Shown here: piece after piece, positions 17,890 through 26,759 of the stretch | How the letters are laid out: the number at the start of each line of letters is the position of its first letter | Position numbering within the stretch: position 1 is the first letter of the stretch | Assembly (NCBI RefSeq): GCF_000166395.1 | Contig: NC_014655.1 | Location: 3,782,001 to 3,846,000 of the forward strand | Length of the DNA stretch: 64,000 nt | Direction of reading: 5' to 3' | Source: Leadbetterella byssophila DSM 17132 | Lineage (GTDB): Bacteria > Bacteroidota > Bacteroidia > Cytophagales > Spirosomataceae | Translations under genes and position numbers: made by a program | The notes under the pieces: generated by a model | Seen by the model: the letters and a program-made list of their open reading frames with translations, nothing else | Database searches by the model: none | What the model was told of the DNA's origin: nothing

Positions 17890-19494
17890 ATGAAATTTAT
17901 TACCTCATTTTTTTTACTGTTATGTCTCAGTTTGGGTCTAAGTGCTCAGAAGTACGCTAGTGGTCCTCAAGTTCTTAGTTTTCATTCCCTTGTAGATGGT
18001 ACAGATCAGCCTTATGCCATTTACATTCCCAAGAATTTTGACGAAAAAAAGTCTTATCCCTTTGTGGTCATGCTGCATGGCGCGGGATCTAATCATCGTC
18101 TCGCGCTGAGAAGGGTTTTTGGAAAAAGTAATAACAAGGGTGAAAATGATGCTGACGCTAGTTTGTATTTCCCGGAATGGGAAGATGTACCTTACATAGT
18201 AGCGGCTCCACTAGCCAGGGGAACCATGGGTTACCAGGGTGTAGCAGAGTCAGATGTATGGGACATGATAGCTGATGTAAAAAGAAGATTTAAGATAGAT
18301 GAAGACAGAACGTATTTGACCGGTCTTTCTATGGGAGGAGGCGGTACACTTTGGATAGGACTTACAAGGCCTGATTTTTGGGCGGCTATAGCGCCGGTTT
18401 GTCCTGCACCTCCTGAAGGTACTGCTGCTTATTTGCCTAATGCATATCATATACCTGCAAGATTCTTCCATGGCGATGCAGATCCTACAGTGCCTATTGC
18501 CTCCGTAAATAAATGGGTGGAAGATTTTAAGAAGGTTGGAGCGAAGGTGGAATATGATGTTTATCCAGGGGTTTTACATGACAGTTGGGTACCAGCCTAC
18601 GCAGACGGACAAGTGTTTAAATGGTTCTCTAATTTCAAAAGGAATCCGAACCCTGACAAGGTCATCTTTTCTTCTGCTAGTCTAAAGCATAACAAGGCTT
18701 TTTGGATAGAACTGACCGGTTTAGAGCCGGGAAAAACTGGAAATGTGGAGGCTATTGCCATTGGGAATGGTAAATTCAAAGTGAAGTCGGAAGGGGTAGA
18801 ATCCTTTAGAATATTACCGGGTGTAGCTTGGAAGAATGGTCAAAAAATCAATGTAGAATGGAATGGGAAGTCCATCAATACTTCTGTGGGAGAAGAGATT
18901 GGAACTGTTCCGTCAGGAGCATTAAGGAAGACCTCTACTCTAACCGGGCCCATGGATGATATCAGCAGCGGTAGGCATATTTATGTTTATGGTACATTGG
19001 ACAAACCATCTCAAGAAGAGTTGGAAAGAAGGAGGAAGGTGGCTGAAGTTGCGGCGGATTGGAGCTTTTACAGAGGGGAATTCCTAGGTAGAGTGATGGT
19101 GTTTCCCAGAGTATTGCCAGATTTTGCCTTGAGTCCAAAGGATCTTGAAAATTCTGATTTGATTCTTTTTGGTACAGATAAGACAAATAAAGTGATAGCA
19201 GATATTAAGGACACCCTTCCTTTTAAGTTTGTAGAAGGGGTGAATATGACATATATCTATCCCAGAGGGCAAAAAAGAGTGTTAATCAATTCCGGAGTTC
19301 CTTTTTGGGAAGTGAAGGACAAAGGGAATCCGGCTCTGAGAATCCTAAGAGCTACCTCAAAAACCGTTTCTCTCATGGGCTATGGGGATTGGACCATGGA
19401 AAAAGACGGAGATAGAATCTGGGGATATTTTGATTCCCAATGGAAAGTAGCCCCTTCTGATGAAGGGAAACTTAAAGTTTTAGGAGTTCGTTAA
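17890..19494 (+). CDS. Secreted PHB-depolymerase-like esterase with C-terminal beta domain
   Basis: A 534-residue protein. The signal peptide ends GLSAQ. Residues 20-260 are an alpha/beta hydrolase of the esterase/poly(3-hydroxybutyrate) depolymerase group: oxyanion segment MLHGAGSNH, nucleophile Ser147 in GLSMGGGG, acid Asp198 in GDADPTVP, and His230 in GVLHDSW. A C-terminal region of about 270 residues of unknown fold follows, possibly substrate binding. It could act on plant cell wall esters or polyesters; substrate is not determined. The 3' end overlaps the convergent kinase-like gene by 23 bases. Confidence 0.8.
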   Translation: MKFITSFFLLLCLSLGLSAQKYASGPQVLSFHSLVDGTDQPYAIYIPKNFDEKKSYPFVVMLHGAGSNHRLALRRVFGKSNNKGENDADASLYFPEWEDVPYIVAAPLARGTMGYQGVAESDVWDMIADVKRRFKIDEDRTYLTGLSMGGGGTLWIGLTRPDFWAAIAPVCPAPPEGTAAYLPNAYHIPARFFHGDADPTVPIASVNKWVEDFKKVGAKVEYDVYPGVLHDSWVPAYADGQVFKWFSNFKRNPNPDKVIFSSASLKHNKAFWIELTGLEPGKTGNVEAIAIGNGKFKVKSEGVESFRILPGVAWKNGQKINVEWNGKSINTSVGEEIGTVPSGALRKTSTLTGPMDDISSGRHIYVYGTLDKPSQEELERRRKVAEVAADWSFYRGEFLGRVMVFPRVLPDFALSPKDLENSDLILFGTDKTNKVIADIKDTLPFKFVEGVNMTYIYPRGQKRVLINSGVPFWEVKDKGNPALRILRATSKTVSLMGYGDWTMEKDGDRIWGYFDSQWKVAPSDEGKLKVLGVR

Positions 19495-20356
19495 TCCACT
19501 CGTCCATAGGTTCAAAGGAGCTAGAGTTCCTTTGAACCTTATAACATTTACACAGACGTATAAGATCTGCGGAGGCTTGGAATCTCCTCATTTGCTCTAC
19601 CGGTGTGAGTACAGTTCTGGGTAAAGGAAAATTCCCAAATAAATCCAAATGAAAGGTGTGGTCCGCCCCATTCCCTACTTCAAAATGCTCTCCTTGTTTA
19701 AGCGATATGGCATTTTTTAAAGGGAATGCTTCTTCGAGTGGAGGTACAGGGAATTCGTATTTTTTTTCTGAATTAGTTTGCTCATAACCTAAATATTGCG
19801 CAGAATTCCCCCATAGTCTTAATAATGGAACAAATGGATAAAGGAAGGGTTTTCCTTCTATAAATTGAATAACTACGATTTCGTCTGACAGCACCTTTGC
19901 ACCGGATTTAACTAACATACCTAAGGTTGTGGATTTTCCAGCCCCCGGCTCACCGAAAACTACCGTAGCAGTTCCGTCAGGATTTAAGGCTGCAGCTCCA
20001 TGAAGCAGGTAGGCGCCTCTTTGAAAGAAGATGGAAGCGAATACCTCATTGATAATGAAGTGCTCTAAATATGCTGAGCTGCTGGCTTTACCGTCATAAT
20101 TTATTAAATTTCCATCTAATATTTGATACTTTCCATGCTCGATCCAGTCAAAAAAGTGACCATTTTTTATAAGGGCAAAATTTGGCTGAATACCCAAACG
20201 AGTCAGATTTACCGCCGATTCAGAAGGCTCAGATAATAGGAAGTCTGCTCGTTCTATGCGAACATCTATCTTAGATTCGGCAGAAATGGACGGCAGACTG
20301 GGAAGTTCTACATCTGAAACTATGTTTAATTGGGCTGTTCGGTAGTAATGACTCAA
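19472..20356 (-). CDS. HPr-kinase-related (lasso-peptide-kinase-like) protein
   Basis: A 294-residue protein with a Walker A loop GEPGAGKS at residues 135-142 and a downstream KVLSDE acidic motif, as in HPr kinase C-terminal domains. The HGAAA block at residues 119-123 is also shared with HprK-type kinases. It lacks the typical HprK N-terminal domain and its length resembles the kinases encoded in some lasso-peptide clusters, which phosphorylate the precursor. It is divergently transcribed, 78 bases from the PqqD gene, supporting a role with the B1/B2-like pair. No phosphotransferase-system genes are nearby. Confidence 0.75.
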   Translation of the reverse strand: MSHYYRTAQLNIVSDVELPSLPSISAESKIDVRIERADFLLSEPSESAVNLTRLGIQPNFALIKNGHFFDWIEHGKYQILDGNLINYDGKASSSAYLEHFIINEVFASIFFQRGAYLLHGAAALNPDGTATVVFGEPGAGKSTTLGMLVKSGAKVLSDEIVVIQFIEGKPFLYPFVPLLRLWGNSAQYLGYEQTNSEKKYEFPVPPLEEAFPLKNAISLKQGEHFEVGNGADHTFHLDLFGNFPLPRTVLTPVEQMRRFQASADLIRLCKCYKVQRNSSSFEPMDEWINELLKL

Positions 20357-20434
20357 TTTTTAAACGTATTTTTTGAAAATTTAATCATATTTTTGCAAAA
20401 CATACACAGAATCTCTACAGAAGTAAAAATTACC

Positions 20435-20698
20435 ATGAAATATTCCATAAATCCAGCATGTACTACTGCTAATGTAGGTGAGGAGGTAGTGGTTTTAAAT
20501 GCAGACAGTGGCGTCTATTTTAGCCTAAATGAAGTAGGGGGATTCCTTTGGGAAAAGATAAAAGCGGGGCCGGTTTCCGCAGAAGATTTGGTAAATTGTG
20601 TAGTAGAGGCCTACGACACAGACGAACCTACTTGTAAGGATGACGTACTGCGCATCTTGTATGAGCTAATTAATGAAAATCTCATCTTTGAAGAATGA
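20435..20698 (+). CDS. PqqD-family peptide chaperone (RiPP recognition element)
   Basis: An 87-residue protein from the ATG at 20435, which gives the normal PqqD length; the frame is open further upstream to 20330 but that start would overlap the divergent gene. The block VVLNADSGVYFSLNEVGGFLWEKI is the winged-helix PqqD core that binds leader peptides of ribosomally made, modified peptides. In lasso clusters the same domain is called B1. The stop overlaps the next gene (ATGA). A TAnnTTTG-type -7 element (TATTTTTG, 20388-20395) lies 40 bases upstream, without a well-placed -33. Confidence 0.88.
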   Translation: MKYSINPACTTANVGEEVVVLNADSGVYFSLNEVGGFLWEKIKAGPVSAEDLVNCVVEAYDTDEPTCKDDVLRILYELINENLIFEE

Positions 20699-21054
20699 GG
20701 TATCTACTCAAACTCGGCCGAGTAACGTATCTCCAGATGAAATTCAGGATCTTACTCCTGTTTATGAACTTTGGTAAATTTCAAAAGATATATACCCTTC
20801 CTTCCACTCCTCCTTCTCCAGAAAATGTAATAGAGGAATGGGCTATATTGATAAAAAAAACAGGAGGGAAATTAAAGACAACTTGTTTGGTTCAAGCTTT
20901 AACTTTGAAGTATTTAGCTCCGGAAGTTCATCTTCGGATAGGAGTGAATAATGCGAAGGGTTTTGAAGCGCATGCGTGGGTAGAGTATGAAGGCAAGGTG
21001 ATCTTGGGAGACTTGCCAGATTTTGGCTTTGTTCCCATTTGGGAAATGGCATAA
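20695..21054 (+). CDS. Lasso-peptide B2-like transglutaminase-fold protease
   Basis: A 119-residue protein of the lasso biosynthesis B2 family (transglutaminase-like cysteine protease). The likely catalytic residues are Cys64 in TTCLVQAL, His93 in EAHAWVEYEG and Asp106 in ILGD. B2 proteases cut the leader from a precursor held by the PqqD/B1 partner. Translational coupling to PqqD fits this. No asparagine-synthetase-like cyclase and no precursor gene are seen in the window, so the set may act on a distant or different peptide. Confidence 0.82.
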   Translation: MRYLLKLGRVTYLQMKFRILLLFMNFGKFQKIYTLPSTPPSPENVIEEWAILIKKTGGKLKTTCLVQALTLKYLAPEVHLRIGVNNAKGFEAHAWVEYEGKVILGDLPDFGFVPIWEMA

Positions 21055-21067
21055 TTTAGAATTTGAC

Positions 21068-21691
21068 ATGAAGAAATATTTCTATTTGGTTTTATTGGCC
21101 GTGGCTTGTGAAACTACTGAAGCCGAAAGAGAAGACTACTTTCCTTTGGAAATCAATAAGACTTTGGAATACAAGGTTACCGAAACACGTTACAGTGCGG
21201 CCGCCGAACCACAGCGTTCTGTATGGTATCTTAAAGAAGTTGTAGGAGATACGGTTGGCCATGTTCAAGGTACTCCCATACTAAGATTGGAGAGATATAG
21301 AAAAAATAGCCTTGATGAGTCATGGAAGATTGATTCCGTTTGGACAGTATATAAACAAGTAGAGAAGGTGGTGCGAGTAGAAAATAATATTCCCTACGTG
21401 AAGCTCATTATTCCTCCTGTGGAAGGCCAAACCTGGAATGGAAATACTTTAAATCATCTGCCAAATCAAACCTATAAATGGGTAAGCGCGGGAGAGAAAT
21501 TAATGGATGTGGTTCATGCAGCAGATTCAAGTTTGATTCATTTGAATAAGAGCTATGAAAGATACCAGGCCGGAGTGGGGCTCATTTTTAAAGAAGTAAG
21601 GGTTTATAGTTATTGCCAATCTAACCCCAACTGTATAGGAAAAAGGGAGATTGAATCAGGAAGAGATTTGGTTTACGAACTACTGCCTTAA
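21068..21691 (+). CDS. Uncharacterised lipoprotein linked to PqqD/B2 genes
   Basis: A 207-residue protein from the ATG at 21068. The signal peptide ends in a lipobox-like AVAC (Cys14). The mature part is rich in beta-strand patterns, with two cysteines close together near the C-terminus (YCQSNPNC). No known domain is recognised. It follows the B2 gene by 13 bases, so it belongs to the same transcript, and its stop overlaps the convergent nuoN stop by four bases. It may be an export, immunity or structural component, but this is only positional. Confidence 0.6.
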   Translation: MKKYFYLVLLAVACETTEAEREDYFPLEINKTLEYKVTETRYSAAAEPQRSVWYLKEVVGDTVGHVQGTPILRLERYRKNSLDESWKIDSVWTVYKQVEKVVRVENNIPYVKLIIPPVEGQTWNGNTLNHLPNQTYKWVSAGEKLMDVVHAADSSLIHLNKSYERYQAGVGLIFKEVRVYSYCQSNPNCIGKREIESGRDLVYELLP

Positions 21692-23112
21692 AAGATTCCA
21701 CTTGCCCATTTGCTAATAAAGTCAGGAGCGAAAAATAGATAAATCAAAGTAAAGCTAAAGTAACTTAAGGTTAAACTCAAAGCTAAATCAAAGTTGTACA
21801 GGGATGTTCTTTCGCTGGGATCTTTGATGATCATGAAGTATGCCGGCCGCAAATAGTAGAATAGGGAAATAGCGGCATTCATTAAACCAAATATCAACAA
21901 TCCATAAAGTAGGAATCCGCTGGATACAGAGGCAGCGTCTGCCAAGGAACTAAATACTACAAGTTTGGCCATAAAGCCTATAGTAGGAGGTAATCCTACC
22001 AGGGAAATGAGGATTACTAAGGCATTTAATCCCAATAATGGATAGGTTTTACCTAAGCCAGCAAAGGAGGATATCTCCATACTTTCCACTTTTTTCCATA
22101 AGAAATCAGCCAGGAAAAAGGACCCCATGGTGACGGGTAAATAGGTGACTAGATAGAAGAATGTACCGTATGCATCAGAATGATTTCCTGTTATTAACCC
22201 CGTAAGGATAAATCCAGACTGTGCAATTCCGGAATAACCTAACATCCGCTTGAAATCCTTTTGCCACAGAGCAGAGAAGTTTCCTACAGCCAAGCTTAAG
22301 AATATGATCAGTGCCAAAGCTAAGTTTAGGTCCGAAATTTCTGACGAAACAAAGCGATAGATAAATGCAAATCCGGCGGCTTTCGGGGCAAAGGACAAAT
22401 AAGATAAAACAGGAGTAGAGGTACTTTCGTACACATCCGGTACCCAATGATGAAAAGGTGCCGCGGCTATCTTGAAAAGGAAACCTCCCAGTACTAAAAA
22501 GCAAAGGCATTCCACTAATGCTGGAGAAGTTTCCCCTAATGCCTTGATAAAATCCGGAGAACTAAAGTCCAATAGATGGGTCATGCCATAGAAAAGTGAG
22601 ATGCCCCACAGCATGATGGCGGAGGCCGATGCCCCAAAGATCAGATATTTGATGCCCGCTTCAAACTGCCTTTTTTCCTTGCCCATACTCACTAATACAT
22701 AAGAGGACAAAGAGATCAGTTCCAAAGAGACATAGGCTGTCAGAAAGTGTGTGGTCATGCTGAGAAAACTAATTCCCAGTAAGGTGAATAAGACCATTAG
22801 AAACACTTCTCCTTTGTAGGGGTACTTGAATAAACGGGCGTGTACAAAGAAGATTAAAGCAGCTAAACCGGCCAATTGTTTGATGATAATCCCTGTTTTG
22901 TCCCAAACTAAAAGTCCACCATACAGTACGTCTCCATTGACTATTTCTCCTGATAACACTAAACTGAAGATATAGGAAATAATAGTTAGAAGGTAGAGAA
23001 AGGGAGCCCATTTTCTACGTACAGTCAATAAGATCACTACTGCACCTATCAACAATATCCATTCCGGAAGGAGACGTGAAGAACTTTCAAATATGTGATC
23101 TAAAGGGTTCAT
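21688..23112 (-). CDS. nuoN: NADH-quinone oxidoreductase subunit N
   Basis: A 474-residue, polytopic membrane protein of the proton-translocating Complex I antiporter-like family. The KYLIFGASASAIMLWG segment and the lysine-containing LWQKDFKRMLGYSGIAQSG helix are typical. It translocates protons in the membrane arm of respiratory Complex I. Its ATG overlaps the nuoM stop by four bases. It ends the lhgO-nuoL-nuoM-nuoN series. Confidence 0.95.
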   Translation of the reverse strand: MNPLDHIFESSSRLLPEWILLIGAVVILLTVRRKWAPFLYLLTIISYIFSLVLSGEIVNGDVLYGGLLVWDKTGIIIKQLAGLAALIFFVHARLFKYPYKGEVFLMVLFTLLGISFLSMTTHFLTAYVSLELISLSSYVLVSMGKEKRQFEAGIKYLIFGASASAIMLWGISLFYGMTHLLDFSSPDFIKALGETSPALVECLCFLVLGGFLFKIAAAPFHHWVPDVYESTSTPVLSYLSFAPKAAGFAFIYRFVSSEISDLNLALALIIFLSLAVGNFSALWQKDFKRMLGYSGIAQSGFILTGLITGNHSDAYGTFFYLVTYLPVTMGSFFLADFLWKKVESMEISSFAGLGKTYPLLGLNALVILISLVGLPPTIGFMAKLVVFSSLADAASVSSGFLLYGLLIFGLMNAAISLFYYLRPAYFMIIKDPSERTSLYNFDLALSLTLSYFSFTLIYLFFAPDFISKWASGIF

Positions 23113-24674
23113 TTCAATAATTCAGTCAAACTTGCATTGATGTAGCGTAGGACCAAATTGGGCCAAACACCGGTCAAAAGAGTAATAATCCCTAAAGAAG
23201 TTAACATAAATAGTTCTCTTCTATCTAAATCTTTTAATAAACTTCTATACTCCTCCGATGGCTGGTACTCACCCAAAAACATCTTTTGGAATGTCCATAA
23301 GAAATAGATGGCCGATAAGATGATACCTAATACCCCTAACATGGGTATGGCTTTGGGTAGAACTTCCGATTGGAATCCACCATGTAGCGTCAAAAATTCT
23401 CCTATAAATCCGGAAAGAGAGGGAAGGCCTAAAGATCCAAAGAAAGCTACGGCAACCAATACAGTAAAATATGGCATCTTCTTAGCCAATCCCTTGTAAT
23501 GGTAGATCTGCCTGTCATGCGTCCTGTCATAGATTACCCCGGCTATGAGGAATAACATGGACGACAAGATTCCGTGGCTAAACATTTGAAATATCGCCCC
23601 ATTAAATCCTATGGTATGGAAGGAAGCAATACCCACAAATACAAAACCCATATGGCTGATAGAGGAGTAGGCTATCATCTTCTTTAGGTCCTGCTGGTTC
23701 AAGGCATTCAAAGCACCGTAGATGATAGAAATCAGTCCTAGGATGCCTATTAAAGCACTGTATTTGACACTGGCATCCGGAAGTAGAGGGTAGGCTATCC
23801 GAAGGACGCCGTAACCTCCTATTTTTAATAGAATTCCAGCCAATATTACAGAGATAGGAGTGGGCGCTTCCACGTGTGCATCCGGCAACCAGGTATGAAA
23901 TGGAAATACCGGCATTTTTACCCCAAAACCTATTAATAGCAGCAAGAAAACAAAATCTCTGGCCGGAATTCCTAGGATCATGGTAGGATGTTCTATGCTT
24001 AAAAGAGAATGCTCTATGAGATTTGATGCATCTTTTAAGGTGCGGAAATCAAAACTATATACTAATCGCGCATACTCACTGGTAAAGAATTCGTCCTGAT
24101 GAGAAATGACCAGACAGATCATGGCGATTAAGATAAATACTGATCCGCCGAAGGTATAGATGAAGAACTTCAGTGAAGCAAATGCCCTGTTTTCCCCTCC
24201 CCAAATTCCTATCAAAAAGTACATGGGAAGAAGCATGAATTCAAAGAAAACAAAGAAAAGGAAGAAGTCTACAGCTAGGAAACAGCCATAAACAGATGCA
24301 GTTAATAAAAGCAATAAGCTATGGTAAGTCTTTTCCCTAGTGTGAACTTTAAAGGAGGAAATGGATGCTATTAAAAAAACGATGCTGCTTAAAGCTATCA
24401 TGCTGATGGACAAGCCATCTACCCCTAAAATATAATCTATAGAAAGCAGGGAAGAGTTACCTAAAAATAACCGAAACCACTCGCTATGTTCCAGAAACTG
24501 ATATTCAGCGTTGTCTCTCTCAAAAAGACCTAAGAGCGTACTCACATTGATCATCAATAGGACTTGAGTGATTAAACCTATCCACTTATAAAAGTTTTTG
24601 TATGCCTTAGGGAGCAAAAGGATAAGTAAGGAACTTATCAAAGGCAAAACAATTAATGAACTGAGTATCTCCAT
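23109..24674 (-). CDS. nuoM: NADH-quinone oxidoreductase subunit M
   Basis: A 521-residue membrane protein with the Complex I ND4-type signature: FHTWLPDAHVEAPTPISVILAG in the middle, followed by NQQDLKKMIAYSSISHMGF, with a conserved Glu near residue 144 (FVFFEFMLLPMY). It is one of three antiporter-like proton channels. It lies one base after nuoL and overlaps nuoN. Normal length. Confidence 0.96.
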   Translation of the reverse strand: MEILSSLIVLPLISSLLILLLPKAYKNFYKWIGLITQVLLMINVSTLLGLFERDNAEYQFLEHSEWFRLFLGNSSLLSIDYILGVDGLSISMIALSSIVFLIASISSFKVHTREKTYHSLLLLLTASVYGCFLAVDFFLFFVFFEFMLLPMYFLIGIWGGENRAFASLKFFIYTFGGSVFILIAMICLVISHQDEFFTSEYARLVYSFDFRTLKDASNLIEHSLLSIEHPTMILGIPARDFVFLLLLIGFGVKMPVFPFHTWLPDAHVEAPTPISVILAGILLKIGGYGVLRIAYPLLPDASVKYSALIGILGLISIIYGALNALNQQDLKKMIAYSSISHMGFVFVGIASFHTIGFNGAIFQMFSHGILSSMLFLIAGVIYDRTHDRQIYHYKGLAKKMPYFTVLVAVAFFGSLGLPSLSGFIGEFLTLHGGFQSEVLPKAIPMLGVLGIILSAIYFLWTFQKMFLGEYQPSEEYRSLLKDLDRRELFMLTSLGIITLLTGVWPNLVLRYINASLTELLK

Positions 24675-24675
24675 A

Positions 24676-26736
24676 TCAAAGTAGGATTAACAATACCAAA
24701 ATGGCTACTAAACTGATGACCCAGATCAAAAGGTACCTTTGTACATTCCCCTGTCCTTGAGTCCTCATCCAATTTCCTAATTTCTTCACCGCCTGGAAAC
24801 TTCCCATAACAGCGGCATCTATATATTTCTTTTCGATATATCCTGCCCATTGAGCAAAATAAACGGAACTTTTTCCAAGTTTCATTACAGCGGCATCTAT
24901 TCCCTTCACCTCAATTTTTTGAATCATTCTCAGTATTGGGCTTCGCATGAATGCAGAAAAAAGATTTTCGTACATTCTACTCATACCAAATTGATTGATG
25001 GCCAAAAGGGCAAAAGATACACGCCACGCGGGGGCAGGGGTTTTAAAATAAAATCTTCGAATTTCTTCCAGCGTTTGGTTATAACTTATCAGAAGGCCGG
25101 CTAAAAAGAGAAAGCCTACCAGCCATGGCAACCAATCATAGATTTCCTTAACTCCTCCAAACTCTTGGAAGAACCAAACTTCATGTAAATGAACGGGTGA
25201 GGGACTATAAAAGAACCACAATGCACTTATTCCTAAGCCCAGGGTTACTATATCATAAATGCCTAAACTTCTTACTAACTGAATCACCTTTTCCTCACCT
25301 GAACCTTTATTATCTCCGGTAAGAAGATCCTTAAAGGATTTCAAGGCTCCATCCACGGTCTTTTTTGTGGTGTCTAAAAGTATATCTACAGGGCTGTCTT
25401 CTCTTTGGAAGAAAACCATAACCACCATTCTTACGGTATATAAAGTAGTAATGAAAGCTGTAATGGTTAATAAAACAGGTACCATTAAATGTAGTATACT
25501 TCCGTTTAATCCATAAACCCAAGCGGCATTAAGTATAGATTCTTTACTTAAATACCCTCCCGTAAGTGGCAAGCCCACTAATGCGGCAGAACATGCCAAA
25601 AATGAGCCGAAAACAGCGGGTAAAGCCTTGATTAGAGTTCCCATTTTACGCATATCTTGCTCATGGTGCATATATGAGATTATGGCTCCCGCACACAAGA
25701 ATAAGCCTGCTTTAAAAAAGGCATGCGTAGTCAAGTGGAAGAGAGAAGCAGCTACTTCCCCCATGCCCATTCCGGTCACCATGAATCCCAGTTGGGAAAC
25801 GGTAGAAAAAGCCAAAACCTTTTTTAGATCATTTTGGAACAAGGCTGAAAGTGCTGCAAAGACACTAGTTGCCGCTCCCACAGAACTGATCCATAGACCT
25901 GCGTCTGGAGTGATAAGTACTGAGATTCTTCCCAATAAGAATACCCCTGCCACCACCATAGTAGCGGCATGGATTAAGGCAGATGCCGGGGTGGGGCCTT
26001 CCATGGCGTCAGCTAGCCAAACTTGGAGTGGGAGCTGGGCAGACTTAGCCATTACTCCTCCAAAGATCAATACCATGGCCACCGTTTGCCATTGACCACC
26101 ATCTAAATACCAATACTCCCTTACGATGATCTCTCCATGTGCAAAATCATCAAATCTGAAGGTGCCATATAAATAATATATCAAAAGGGCCCCTAATAGT
26201 AGGGATGCATCTCCTAGTCTATTTAAAAGAAAAGCCTTGATGGCTGCAGCATTTGCTGAAGGTTTGGTGTACCAAAATCCAATCAACAAGTAAGAACAAA
26301 AACCCACTAATTCCCAGAAGAAGTACAGTTGGAGCATGTTTCCTGCTAGAACGAGTCCCAGCATGGAGAAGATAAAAAGATTGAGATAGGCAAAGAACCT
26401 ACTGACTCCGGGTTCTTTGGCCATGTATTTCAAAGAAAATAAATTAACAAAGCCACTGATGATCTGCACTAAAAAGAGCATAAACCGGGTTTGCGGGTTG
26501 ATCAGTAGAGTAAAGGAAATAGAGCTTTCCTCTAAAGAGATCCACTCGTAATGCAGTGAAATGGTGCCAACTGTGTTGACTAAGAAATTAGAAGTGGATA
26601 TCAGTCCAAGGATATTGATAACCAAAGAAATTACTCCTGCGGTTCTGGCAAATACCGTACGACTGAGGATCATAAATAGTATAAACCCCAAAACATAGAT
26701 TTGCAGATTAAAGAATACGAGTGATTCCGGGTTCAT
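24676..26736 (-). CDS. nuoL: NADH-quinone oxidoreductase subunit L
   Basis: A 686-residue membrane protein. The ND5 signature LQVWLADAMEGPTPASALIH lies near residue 245, and FQNDLKKVLAFSTVSQLGFM near 302. The C-terminal half carries the long lateral helix region. It is slightly longer than the Escherichia coli protein because of a hydrophilic segment near residues 440-475 and a longer C-terminus. Part of Complex I. It starts 23 bases after lhgO. The other nuo subunits (A to K) are not in this window, so the Complex I genes are split or lhgO is inserted into their row. Confidence 0.96.
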   Translation of the reverse strand: MNPESLVFFNLQIYVLGFILFMILSRTVFARTAGVISLVINILGLISTSNFLVNTVGTISLHYEWISLEESSISFTLLINPQTRFMLFLVQIISGFVNLFSLKYMAKEPGVSRFFAYLNLFIFSMLGLVLAGNMLQLYFFWELVGFCSYLLIGFWYTKPSANAAAIKAFLLNRLGDASLLLGALLIYYLYGTFRFDDFAHGEIIVREYWYLDGGQWQTVAMVLIFGGVMAKSAQLPLQVWLADAMEGPTPASALIHAATMVVAGVFLLGRISVLITPDAGLWISSVGAATSVFAALSALFQNDLKKVLAFSTVSQLGFMVTGMGMGEVAASLFHLTTHAFFKAGLFLCAGAIISYMHHEQDMRKMGTLIKALPAVFGSFLACSAALVGLPLTGGYLSKESILNAAWVYGLNGSILHLMVPVLLTITAFITTLYTVRMVVMVFFQREDSPVDILLDTTKKTVDGALKSFKDLLTGDNKGSGEEKVIQLVRSLGIYDIVTLGLGISALWFFYSPSPVHLHEVWFFQEFGGVKEIYDWLPWLVGFLFLAGLLISYNQTLEEIRRFYFKTPAPAWRVSFALLAINQFGMSRMYENLFSAFMRSPILRMIQKIEVKGIDAAVMKLGKSSVYFAQWAGYIEKKYIDAAVMGSFQAVKKLGNWMRTQGQGNVQRYLLIWVISLVAILVLLILL

Positions 26737-26759
26737 CCCTATATTTTAGTATAACAAAT

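Noticed and set aside
20357-20434. A lasso precursor peptide hidden between the kinase and PqqD genes
   Set aside because: The gap is 78 bases and holds no separate start-to-stop frame with a leader-like sequence; the open frame through it is just the upstream extension of PqqD.
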